Below, piece after piece: positions 1 to 10,204 of a stretch of DNA of 64,000 bases. Position numbers and translations under genes: made by a program. This stretch comes from Kalmusia sp. IMI 367209 (taxonomy: Eukaryota > Ascomycota > Dothideomycetes > Pleosporales > Didymosphaeriaceae). The notes beneath the pieces are model-generated. The model had not been told where the DNA came from, made no database searches, and saw only the letters and a program-made list of their open reading frames with translations. Where the stretch lies: assembly GCA_027946365.1 (NCBI GenBank), contig JAPEUQ010000004.1, positions 3,658,001 through 3,722,000 on the forward strand. Reading direction: 5' to 3'. Numbering within the stretch: the first letter of the stretch is position 1; each line of letters starts with the position of its first letter.

Positions 1-108
1 TTCCCTCCCCAATTCCAGGTTCGGCGGGCACAGCTGCACTCTTTTGACAGCTGCACCCGCGCTTAGCTCCCTTACACGACATCAACGCCCGCGACGAGAA
101 CGGCCGCC

Positions 109-1577
109 ATGGTCCGACACGCCCTCTCCGCTGTCGTAGCGGTCGCAGCCCTCGCTGGCTCCGCCGTTGCCCAGACTTGCACGAGGAACAGCAAGTGCCC
201 GTCTGATACGCCCTGCTGTGGCCGTACGTCTCCGCCCATCCACCCCTCCAAGAAGCAGTGCTAATAGGGTTCAGTCTACGGCGACTGCGGTGTCGGCGCC
301 TTCTGTCTCGGAGGATGCGATCCCACCATGTCCACCACCTTCGACTCGTGCGTACCGAACCCCGTGTGCAAGAGCGGCACCTACAACTTTGACGACCTCA
401 ACGACATACAATCCATCGACAAGTACCTCGGCGACAACTCCAAGATCAACTGGCAGTCGCAGGGCAACCCCATCAAATACCCGTCTGGTGGCGTTGCTTT
501 GACCATGGCCGAGGGCACCGTGGGAACGCTGCTGGCCTCAACCTTCTACGTATGGTACGGCAAGATCTGCGCCACAATGTCCACCAGCCAGGGCCAGGGT
601 GTCGTAACCGCCTTCATTATGATGTCGGACGTCAAGGACGAAATCGATTTCGAATTCATTGGCAAGGACACCAGCAACGCCCAGTCCAACTGGTATTCCC
701 AGGGTGTCACCAACTGTAAGTCATACTCACGCTTCCCGCACGTGGGACAGGCCTAACATAGATGCCAGACGAAAACATGAAGGAGCTCAAGGTTTCGCCC
801 GATACCGTGAGCAAGACCCACGAATACTGCATCGACTGGTCCGAAGACGAGCTTAGTTGGTCCGTCGACGGCACCAAGGGACGCACCGTGAAGCGCACAG
901 ACTCCTGGAACCAGACTGCGGGCCGCTTCGACTTCCCCCAGACACCCTCGCGCATCATGCTCTCGCTCTGGCCCGCCGGTCTCCCCTCGAACGGCGAGGG
1001 CACCATCGAATGGGCCGGTGGTGAGATTGACTGGAACAGCAAGTACATGACCAATGGCATGTACGGCGCTCTTGTTACCAAGGTCACGGTCGAATGCTAC
1101 GACGCTCCTGATGGCATCAAGAAGAGCGGTTCCAAGGCTTACAAGTACACCAACTCGAACCCCACCAACAACACTGTCGAGCTCGTCGACGACCTGGTTG
1201 TTCTGCACTCCCTGATGGATACCGGCGATGAGCCTGGCTCCGCTTCTTCCTCCTCCAAGGCCAGCTCCGCCGCGAAGCCCACCAAGTCAGTCAATATGGT
1301 TCCCGGCGGCAACCCCGGTGGAGGCGCCCGCCAGGACACCCCCGTCGCTGCCGCCAACTCCGCAGCTGCGACAGACGCCAGCAGTGCGCAACCTACCTCA
1401 GGATCTTCGGACAGCAGCGGCAGCGGCAGCGGCAGTAGCTCTAGCGGCAGCGGCACCTTCTCGCAAGGCGACACCGGCACTAACAATGCCGGCTCCTCTC
1501 TCGAGCCCGGCCTCGGCAAGATCGGCGGTTCGGCCATCGCCATCGTATTTGCCATCTTCGGTCTTCTTGTGCTATAA
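109..1577 (+). CDS. utr2: Crh-family cell-wall glucan/chitin transglycosylase (CBM18 + GH16, GPI-anchored)
   Basis: Three exons (109-223, 275-715, 769-1577) give 454 residues. The order is: a signal peptide ending near 'SAVAQ'; a cysteine-rich CBM18-type chitin-binding module of about 35 residues, split by intron 1; a GH16 domain with the catalytic signature DEIDFEFIG; a Ser/Ala/Gly-rich linker; and a C-terminal hydrophobic tail (IAIVFAIFGLLVL) expected to be replaced by a GPI anchor. Crh1/Utr2 enzymes cross-link chitin to beta-1,6- and beta-1,3-glucan at the outer plasma membrane and wall; the CBM18 module favours the Utr2 branch over Crh1. Introns of 50 and 53 bp have GTACGT/GTAAGT donors and restore the frame exactly. 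The ATG at 109 was chosen because it opens directly into the signal peptide. Family assignment is firm; the precise paralogue is less certain. Confidence 0.93.
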
Positions 1578-4217
1578 TCGGATCTTTGATCTGTCCTTTT
1601 TTTCGGCTTGTCAACGACCTGGTTATGAGCATATCACATTCCTTGCCGTCGGACGGCTCTTCTTGTCCATCCTTCGTTACTATATCCCGGGTTGTTTAGG
1701 TTCTCTTTTGCGGTGCATTGCGGAGCGAGTCAGCGTGCGTGCCTGTTGGTAGTGGAGCGAGCATTTGCATGGCTGTCTGAATAGTTCTATTTGGAGGGAC
1801 GTAATTCTTAGCTGCGGTTTGGACAAGGGCAGGCAAAATATCTCATTCCATTCCTTTAAAAGTGTGAATACGGAGAGAAGTAGTGGACGGGTGAATAGCG
1901 AGAATGAAGTGTGTATACGTAATTCTACATTTGGGCTTGGTGATGTGTGGTGTGTGGTGTGCGACGTGGTGATGGCGATGCTCACCATTGCTGCGGCTGC
2001 GTTGGCGCCGTGGGAGGATGTAGGTGGACGGGCCGCTTGGTTTGGGTGAGGTTGGCCTGCTTCGTCCGAATGCGATGAGACGAGCATGATTTCAATAATG
2101 GATAATTCTGGTCGGATCGTCCACGGGTACATGAGACTTTTGAAACACTGATTGCTAATCACGGGGACATGAGCAGCCTACAATCAAATTTCTATGGTAA
2201 TTCCTCTTCCACTGTGGCTAGAGAAGAGTTGAGCTTGTGTACCTTGTCGAGAATGGCTTCTGGGACAACATGACGAGCGTATTTTTGGACGTGTAGCTTC
2301 TTCACCGGCCAAGCAGCACATCGAAACGTCTCTGTTGATTTGTTTCTCTAGAGCAAAAAACATAAGAGTAGATGGCAAACATGATTCATGAATGCTTCTT
2401 TTAGGTCCATGCTGCTATGGTGGTGGTGGTAGTGGTGGTAGTGTTCAGATCGTAAGCGGAGAAGGCATATTCACGTCACCAGAGCGGCTTGATTGCGTTG
2501 AAGGTTCTGTGAAGATGAACGTAGATATTCATCTTGATGTTTGTGCTTTTTTTCGAGAGCCATGTATGGAGATGTGTCGTGTTTGTTCTAGTCGTCTGGC
2601 TAGCTAACGGGCCGGCACGGCACACGAATGGTTTTGCAGACGATTTAGACAGGACCTGTGCCCGAGCTTTAGGATTCGTGGTGGGGTTATCCAAGGGTGC
2701 GTATGAGCTGAGAGAGAGTGCGTCTGGCTGAGTCGAGGCTTTTACAGTGACAGGCGCAACGCATGGGATATTCTCTTTTTGGAGATTCTTCCTGGAAAAC
2801 CGACATTCGTGTTGTTAGTGTGGCTTTCTTTTAATTGAGAGTTCTAGACGGTCGTGCGGACATGAATCTGCTCAAAAGGGTTTTAGAGATTGATGTGAGA
2901 GCAGGAATCGCATGTGTGAATGCCGATGTACAGGTTTTAGCCAGCAGCACAGCGCATGTTGAGCTAGGTATAGGATTTAGAGACACAGATACGTGGGTGT
3001 CTCTGACCTTTTTAGTGAGAGTTGGTGGGAAAAAATGTGCTTCACTTCTACACTCCGCGATGGGTATTTATAGCCTAGGGAGAGTATGGGAGTGGACAGG
3101 ATTGGCTTGATTAGGTTTGGGGATTTGTGCTTTGGACGAAAGACGTCCAATTGCGATTATTGTCGAGATGGACTCCAAGGCGCTCCATAGTTCGTCTTCT
3201 AGAGCACCTGTCATTTTTGAAGATTGCTGCTCGGAACACAGCCCGATTGAAAGCCCATGTTAGAGAGGTAGGGCATCTGTCCTGCATACGAGCTCTGGGA
3301 GTGCTGCACAGCACATATTCTGGTGACATTTAGATTTCAGAGGGCACCTTTCACAACAAGTTCTCGCTACATCGCTCCCATTTCGACCGAAAATGCCGAC
3401 CTCACCGGTACGACTCGTCGGGCTCCACGCAATGTACCCTCCGGACGATACACATCGCCGCACCGAGGCAGCCTCGGCTTGTAGCAGTTCGCGAAACCTA
3501 CACCGTCATCTACTCGACATCGAACACTCTTCCGGTTCATCGCCATTGGTTCACACCGCGCCGACGGCTTACTAGAGGTTGGTCTTTACTATATTTGTCA
3601 CAGTCGCCGCGGAGGGCATGACATGGGGTAATGCGGGGTTAAGGATGTGGCGCCAACCTCAATCGATAGCTCCTGTCTAAGAGTAGTTGCGGGATTGTTA
3701 AATGCGACTACGGTTTTGCACTGTGATCTGTCAGCTTCTTGATTTCGGATAGGACGGATAGGACGTCTGTACTTACCATACGCCGTGCAGCCGAAGTCTT
3801 GAGGAAGAGTCAGCAATAATAACTCGTTCGTGCCATCGAACTTTTCCGCCTAGGAAAGCGTCTGAAGATAGATTTCACAATGTTTCACACACTCGAATGC
3901 AGCATGGAGATAAGCTTTCATTTTGACGTATCAAGCTTTGAGGCGGCCTAGGCGGACGGTGGCGTCCTCTAGACGATTGAAGCCGTCTTTAATGGTGAAG
4001 CTTCAAACATAGTAGTAGATCGCCGACTATCTCCGTTGCGCTATCCGAACTGCGGAGGTGGTAACAGTAAACCAATGTACTCTTGAAGCACAGACCGTAA
4101 TCACCCGCTAAGGAGGCGCACGGCTGGGGTTGCTGATAGTTCCCCGCGGACATGAAGCTGGTCCATTCGAGCCTGGATAGCTGGCACTTAGCAACATGCT
4201 GTCGTCACGAACCAAGG
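1578..4217. other. Intergenic region without a supported gene
   Basis: About 2.7 kb between the wall enzyme and the aquaporin gene. All ORFs are under 165 codons, overlap each other on opposite strands and show no recognisable domain or splice structure. A short GGT-rich simple repeat lies near 2417-2440. The first few hundred bases are presumably 3' UTR and the last few hundred the aquaporin promoter. Confidence 0.6.
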
Positions 4218-4226
4218 GCTATATAA
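4218..4226 (+). promoter_or_regulatory. TATA box of the aquaporin-family gene
   Basis: A GCTATATAA motif lies about 120 bp upstream of the ATG at 4341 and is followed by a pyrimidine-rich leader, as is usual for fungal TATA promoters. An almost identical motif precedes the Zn2Cys6 gene that starts at 23964. Confidence 0.5.
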
Positions 4227-4340
4227 CCACTACAAGTCCCTTCCCTCAATCTCCACGCTGCTCTACTTTCTCCTTGGATACTCGATCCACTCACTTGACC
4301 TCAAGGCTATACCTGGCTAAGGCAAATTTAGTCGCTCATC

Positions 4341-5493
4341 ATGACGAGTAGAGACCATATCGAGCGACTGCAGACACAAGAACTCGAGATAGGTGCCACT
4401 GACGCCATCCGAAGACATGTTTCACGGAAGGTAGTCGAACCGAAGCCTGTGTCCCAGCGTAAGCTCGATTTCGAACATGCGAGACCAAGATGGCTGCGTG
4501 AAATGATGGCCGAAGCGACCGGCGTGTTCTTTTACGTCTACCCCGGTATAGCCGCTACAGCGGCATTCTTCCTCAACGGGACCGAGCCTCAATTCGGATC
4601 GCTCTTCATGATCGGCTGGGCATATGCCATAGGCATCGCGTTTGCAATTATCACTTGTGCTCCGACATCCGGCGGTCACTTCAACCCAGCCATAACTCTC
4701 TGCTTCGCATTCTGGCAAGGCTTTCCATGGAAAAAGGTTCCGTATTATATCTTCGCCCAGGTATTCGGGTCCTTCATGGCGGGCCTGGTACTCATGGGGC
4801 AGTACCACGAGCAGATATCCGCGTTTACTGCGCGATCGATTGCAGAGGGGAAGGGAACGGTGTACAATGGTGGACCGGCCAGCATACTCTGCACGTTTCC
4901 TGGGCCCAACCAAAACAACCTTGGCTATCTCTTTCTGATTGAGTTTTTTGTCGATAGCTTTATTGTGAGCACGGAAACTTCTCTCGGCATAACAATAGTT
5001 GACAAATCTTAGGGCATTGTGATATGGGCAACCCTCGACCCAGCTAACCCCTTCATCTCTCCGGCATCCGCCCCCTTCGTCATCGGTCTCGCATACGCGA
5101 AGTACGTTCAACCCCTCGATTCTTATTCTCCCACAGATCCACTAACGATCTTGCAGCATGGTATGGGGCTTCGCCAACATCTCCATCTCCACCAATCTCG
5201 CGCGTGACCTCGGCACCCGCATCGTCGCCGCCATCTGGTTCGGCGGCGAAGCCTTCTCATACAAGAACTACAGCTGGATTGCGATCCTCGTCAACGTACC
5301 CGCGACCTTCTTCGCCACCGCATACTACGAGTTCTTGATGCGGGACAGTTTGAAGAAGATTGGGGTTGGACATGCGGTGCATGCCGAAGGGGAAGAGGGC
5401 CTACATCGACACTTGACGAGGACGAGGACGCTCGAGATGGAGAATGGGACGACTGCTGTGACGAGGAAGCAGGAGGAGGCGGGGCTCGTTTGA
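4341..5493 (+). CDS. Aquaporin/aquaglyceroporin-family channel (MIP) with altered second NPA box
   Basis: Three exons (4341-4964, 5013-5101, 5157-5493) encode 349 residues. A cytosolic N-terminus of about 52 residues leads into a six-helix MIP core. The first pore loop is GGHFNPAIT (Asn115). The second is STNLARDLGTR near residue 251, so the usual second NPA is NLA, although the following Arg that lines the selectivity filter is kept. The C-terminal tail is charged. Predicted role: passive transport of water, glycerol or another small solute across the plasma or an organellar membrane; the substrate cannot be read from sequence. Introns of 48 and 55 bp have GTGAGC and GTACGT donors and keep the frame. 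The two pore loops make a pseudogene unlikely. Confidence 0.92.
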
Positions 5494-5949
5494 GTAGGTG
5501 CCGGGATGCGGCAAGGGACAAGGGTTGTATTGCGGATGGGCGAGTGTTTTTTATTTTATCGCGCGGGGTCGGGAGACTTTCTGTGGCCGAAGGTGTGATG
5601 TATCGATGACTCGCAACCTTGCACACTCAAGCCTATATGAGTCGAAAATGGGTTATTGATCGTCTTATCGGTCAGGAGAACGCAGGGCAAATGCGGGATA
5701 ATGGCGATTCGACTAAACTTACAGTACTATCCACATTATTACGTTGTGTTTTAGTGCCTAGGGAATACGATTGCTATACCGCTGCCGCAAAAGGCAATAT
5801 TGGAAGGATAGCGTGGTGCAGAAAATGCTCGTCTCTATGTTTCTTCTTTTAATTCAGGTGCCGAAGCGATGAGTCCACCCGAAATGACAGTGGTATATAG
5901 TGCGCCCAAAAGCGGACCCCCGAACTCCAATCCAGCACATATCGTTGCA
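5494..5949. other. Convergent 3' intergenic region
   Basis: Downstream sequence shared by the aquaporin gene (plus) and the acyltransferase gene (minus). No convincing ORF is present; the small ORF at 5619-5852 has no recognisable features. Confidence 0.6.
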
Positions 5950-7332
5950 TTACTTCAGCATGAGACCCTTCAGTTTCCCCGACAAGCCTCCCGAAGACGT
6001 CTTCGCCACCTCCTCCATTAATACCTCCTTGATGGTCTCGAGCAACCGCTCCACAAACTCATCCTCCCAGAAACTCTCATTGTAGCAGCAGCTGAACACC
6101 ATCTGGTCCTCCCAGATCCAGTGATGCACCATCTTCCGCTTCGTCAATGTCTCGCCGCCGAGCCAAAACTCCTTGACGCGCACAACGCCTTTGACGTGCT
6201 TGGTGAGCTGCTCGTCAATCACGCCTAGAGGCCCGAGACGCGGCTGTGCTTGCCCGTCCGCGGAGCCAGACCCTTTGCCATCGGCGTACATGGCCTTTGC
6301 GAGTTTCTCGTGGTAGCAGGCCGTAGACTCAAGGAATGGTGCGTAGCCGTTGGCGTACACAGGCGCGAGCTGCCCGTAGTACGCTTTGAGGTCTGTCGAC
6401 GGCGATACTTCGACCTCGGTTGTGATTAGGCTGGTACATGTTGTTGGAGCGGTTTTAGTTTTGCTGTTCTTGGGGATGAGGTAGCGGAGATCGCAATGGA
6501 AGGAGGCCATGTAGCTTTGTACTTCGGAAGGAGGTGCGAGGCGTACGACGGCGGCGATGAGGGCGGCGTGCAGGACTGCACCGAGGTCCATACCGCTAGA
6601 CTTTGCGCCTTTGATAATGGACTTTGTTTCGGCTTCGGAGAATTTGATAAAGCGGCGTCGGGTGGCGCCGGCGAGGTTCTTCTTGACAGTTGGTGTGAGC
6701 TCGATGAGGGGGTTGTGTGGTTTTAAAGAGGCCAGTCGTCTTTCGGCTGCCTCTTCGGTCTTCGCATCGTACTCGTATGCGATGTTGAGGGCATTGTCGA
6801 TGCTAGGGGAGAGGTTGTTGGCGCAGCCACCAAAGATGAGCACGGGTTCGGGGTTGGCGAGCGACTTGATGAGGTAGTTGAGTATGAATATGGCGCCACG
6901 CGCATCGAGCCGGTAATGCGGCGACCGGACGAGGATCTCTGAGGTTTCGGGGAGGTAATAGCACATCATCTGCTCATTCCTGGGAAGGTGTCCGAAGAGC
7001 TGGTCGACGGTAGAATCGCGCTCGACAACAAAGGTGGCCGATACCCAGAGCTGGATCTGCTCCGGATTGCCAATCCGGTACATGTATATGCCATCGTATG
7101 GGAATGCTGCAACCTCTGGGTAGTTGTATCGAACCTGCTTCCATGCCGACTTCAGGGCCTGCTCCGGGTCGCCGAGTTTGGGGTCGAATTCGACTTTGGC
7201 AACGGCTGTCTTGGCCCAGTTATCGCGGTCGAGTGCTTTATCAACGTTTCGGTTGAGGAGATTCATCTTCTCCAAGCATGACTGCGGGCGCTCATAGCGA
7301 CCGGGGCGTGTCTCCTTCCACGACAGGGGCAT
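5950..7332 (-). CDS. CoA-dependent acyltransferase-like protein (condensation/BAHD/Tri3 superfamily, HxxxD)
   Basis: A single exon of 460 residues. The N-terminal W-x-E-T-x-x-x-x-R-Y-E-R pattern and the HYRLD motif (His139, Asp143) match the fungal chloramphenicol-acetyltransferase-like fold family that includes the trichothecene 15-O-acetyltransferase Tri3. His is the expected general base for acyl transfer from CoA to an alcohol or amine. The DFGWG box of plant BAHD enzymes is not obvious. The length is normal for the superfamily. Nothing around it (aquaporin, gene-poor DNA) shows a biosynthetic cluster, so the substrate is unknown. It could be a stand-alone tailoring or detoxifying acyltransferase. 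I treat the superfamily as well supported and the reaction as inference. Confidence 0.8.
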   Translation of the reverse strand: MPLSWKETRPGRYERPQSCLEKMNLLNRNVDKALDRDNWAKTAVAKVEFDPKLGDPEQALKSAWKQVRYNYPEVAAFPYDGIYMYRIGNPEQIQLWVSATFVVERDSTVDQLFGHLPRNEQMMCYYLPETSEILVRSPHYRLDARGAIFILNYLIKSLANPEPVLIFGGCANNLSPSIDNALNIAYEYDAKTEEAAERRLASLKPHNPLIELTPTVKKNLAGATRRRFIKFSEAETKSIIKGAKSSGMDLGAVLHAALIAAVVRLAPPSEVQSYMASFHCDLRYLIPKNSKTKTAPTTCTSLITTEVEVSPSTDLKAYYGQLAPVYANGYAPFLESTACYHEKLAKAMYADGKGSGSADGQAQPRLGPLGVIDEQLTKHVKGVVRVKEFWLGGETLTKRKMVHHWIWEDQMVFSCCYNESFWEDEFVERLLETIKEVLMEEVAKTSSGGLSGKLKGLMLK

Positions 7333-10099
7333 CTTTCTCTAGGTTCCGAACTATGTTCCGGCAAGGCAAATACTTGGTGGAACTTGACCGCAGTTGAGCA
7401 GATGAAGTGAGAATGGTCCGAGGTGGGTCGATGCTTGCATCTTCACCAGACGGAAACTGGTCTTTATTTGAGCATGTGTGTCTCGACGACGCGAGGCCTG
7501 CGGCCCTACGCGGGGGTCCAGCCTGGTAGCGTGCGCGAAGAAGGTTTACAAAGTGCGTGCGGCATGCACCGTAGGCACGGGCGGGCAAGTTAGTCGCCTA
7601 TCTGCTATGCTCGTTCGGGCTGGCGCAACAGATTAGCGAGATGTCACTTGCATGCATGAAATCCTCCAGGAACGCACGTCAGTCAATCATCGTGTGGAGG
7701 GGGCGTGCCGTGCGAGAATTTGGCCGAGCGTGGGGCTTGCCATGCGAATGCGAGCTGATGTGGGCTCGACTGTGGACACTGCGGACACTGCGGACACTGC
7801 GGACACTGCGGACACTCCTTCGACACTCGTACGGGCCTTTAGCGGTATTGGAGACTGCTCAATTGGAACCAATCCGCCACACCTTCCCGAGGCATTGGAT
7901 GTTGGGAAAAAGCAAAAGCAAAAGCAAGAGGATGGCGGTGATTTGCACCAGCATCCTCGTCTGCGATGATGGTGGCGTCCAAGGTCGTACTGAGACACCA
8001 AGACCGGCAGTGCGCAACCCAAATTGCATACCTCTGACAAACTGCACCTCAGTGGCATAAACCTCAAGGATGCCTATAGCAGGCGTAATCCAGGCTTTCG
8101 GGGAAGCGCGATGGTGTCATAAAACGGTGGACTCGGAAACTTTGATAGCGCATTCCAGCGAATTGGAACCGATGCCGCCGTAGAGCTAAGGTGCATCACG
8201 AATCAGTGCTTCTGGGGTAACCCTCAAGTCGAACTCTGTCCTGTTTTTTTTCCCGCATTGACAGATGCGACCAGTTGCTGCGGCTCTGGTAGCCGAAAGC
8301 AGAACTATCGATTGGGCTTCCATGGCCTTTGCAGTCGACCGCCGCTAACGGCCATTGTCCCTTTCCGGACCTCGGCACCGCTCTCGCGTGCGTCGAGGCA
8401 ACTGTGGCGTACATGCTCTGACTCGGGCAGAGTTCGCTATCCATGCGTCTACAGCTCGTCTAGACTTCTGTCGACAGCCTCTCCAAGCTCTTCGAGCTGA
8501 AAAGTTTGGGTCGCGGTACCGGGCTTTGCACGGGGGGAGTCTGGGCCGTCGGCCACGCCCGTCACGCGCATTTCACCGTGCCGATGCTGCTTGGATGGAC
8601 CCTCAGACGTCGACATGACTGACCCATGCAACGCTGTGCAGTTCGCCAAGAACTTTAGAGGCCAATATAACGCCACTGACTCTTTCTTATCCATCTTTCA
8701 CTTCCCTAGAGTCCGCACCATCATTGCGTATCTCCGGGGCCCAATATTGTCTATCCTATCAGCGGCGTATTTACGAAGCGGTAAAGACTCAAGAGCGTGT
8801 AAGATGGAGTTATGAAGAATGTCTCCCATGAGTGTGGTGGGATGGAGACTAGTTCGTGACATCTCTGGGGTAGAGCTAGTAGGGCGAATTGAGTCTACAC
8901 GATCTCGCAATCCTAGATCAGAAGGATGCCGCCACGATCTGCCACGATCTGCTGAAACATGCGATATCTGCGCACGCAAACCCATCCTCAGTCGCACACT
9001 GGCCAGTGTTTGTACGCAAACACGAGGGGCACAAGCAATATGTCCTCCAGGAATCGGTCTTTACATTCAGATGCGGTATACGATAGATCCGGCAATTTCC
9101 GAGCGCTTCCTTCGCGTGTGTGGCTCTTCACTATCACGAAGTCTAGAATCTGAAGACAGAAACTCGGGGTATGCTGTACTTGTTTTTGAAGATATGGAGG
9201 ATGAGTATGCGAGTCCGGGGTTAGTATTGGAGGATTTTGTGCTCGTATTCATAGCGCTTCTTTGCTGCTACTAGGCTTCCTTGTTTCCTTGTGTAGGATT
9301 GTTGCATGCTTTGCTGACAGAAGTCCTTCTATAGGTTAAAAGGAATATATTGAAATCCAAATAATCCCTGTGTAACGATATCGAAACCTTTAGCTGAGCG
9401 TTTTGGGTTGGTACGTTCAGTTTGGCCCCCGCCAGATTTCTTACATCACTTGACTAAGATGTACAATAGCAGATGTCGATTACGTTGAGGAAGCGGTATG
9501 GTTCCGCGACCTAGCAATAGACAGTGCTAAAAGAGACCTTCGCAGACGCGTTGCATACTGTGCTTCTCCAGAATACAGAATACTTACTTATGTAAATAGG
9601 AGGGCTGTCCACAACATTAAGTCTTGGAAAGAGTAAGGCCTTTCCAAAGCAAAATTGGATTGAGTTCTGCGAAACGATTGGTGGCTCAATTAGGGTTTTA
9701 AGAAATTGTTGGTGGCACTCTGGCGAAAGCTTCTGCACCGGCAGGGCTTACAATGAACACACGGCGACTCGAATCCTCACTCTGTTGAGCTACTAGCTCC
9801 ATTATGCTTACTGTTACGAGCATGTGAGCTTCTCTCATTCCAGGCCCTTGCCGCATATACATGCGCCCCCCAGTATTGTGATGTTCACTTTGTTTTGGTG
9901 TTAGAAGCAGCGTCGTCCACCAACCCCACTTGGTCCGGCAGTGGCGGGGTAAATTTTGTAACTTGCGCTTCAAATTTTTTTCTTCGAAACAACTAATTCT
10001 ATTACACCATGCGTCGCATGACATGTCGAGGTTTGATACTTTGAATATAGTTTCTACAATTTTTGAAATTCTCATCGATTCAACAAAATCACAACAATC
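7333..10099. other. Gene-poor region
   Basis: About 2.8 kb with only short overlapping ORFs on both strands and no recognisable protein motif. The first few hundred bases are presumably the promoter of the minus-strand acyltransferase. It contains a 9-bp tandem repeat (listed separately) and a 10-bp direct duplication at 8931-8950. Confidence 0.55.
7774..7818 (+). repeat. 9-bp tandem repeat (GGACACTGC)n
   Basis: Four perfect copies of GGACACTGC occupy 7774-7809, followed by one degenerate copy to 7818. The unit length is a multiple of three, so overlapping ORFs read through it as Asp-Thr-Ala or Leu-Arg-Thr repeats, which explains the spurious ORFs here. No gene function is implied. Confidence 0.9.
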
Positions 10100-10186
10100 G
10101 GTTGTGTAGTGTAGCGGTTATCACTCCGGATTCTGATTCTCATCAGGAGCTTTCCGGCAACCCCGGTTCGATTCCGGGCACGACCT
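10100..10186 (+). tRNA. trnQ-CUG: tRNA-Gln (anticodon CUG) with a 15-nt intron
   Basis: A complete cloverleaf can be drawn: acceptor GGTTGTG/CACGACC with one G-T pair, a 3-bp D stem GTG/CAC with loop TAGCGGTTAT, anticodon stem CCGGA/TCCGG, and T arm CCCGG-TTCGATT-CCGGG. The anticodon loop is TT-CTG-A, with anticodon at 10133-10135. A 15-nt intron (10137-10151) sits one base 3' of the anticodon, the canonical position for nuclear tRNA introns. Without the intron and counting T10186 as discriminator base, the tRNA is 72 nt. The D loop and anticodon region closely resemble fungal tRNA-Gln. It reads CAG codons in cytosolic translation and is transcribed by RNA polymerase III from internal A and B boxes. 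Confidence 0.94.
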
Positions 10187-10190
10187 TCTA

Positions 10191-10204
10191 TTTTGTGCTT
10201 TTTT
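10191..10204 (+). terminator. RNA polymerase III terminator of tRNA-Gln
   Basis: A TTTT run at 10191-10194 and a six-T run at 10199-10204 follow the end of the tRNA within 20 bases. Oligo-T on the coding strand is the standard Pol III stop signal, so the pair probably acts as primary and back-up terminator. Confidence 0.7.

Noticed and set aside
4422..5111. 229-codon minus-strand ORF across the aquaporin gene
   Set aside because: Antisense shadow of a gene with clear MIP motifs; the sequence is Cys/Arg-rich noise without domain.
7741..7830. CRISPR-like array at the 9-bp repeats
   Set aside because: Units are contiguous with no spacers, 9 bp long, and the genome is eukaryotic; it is a simple minisatellite.
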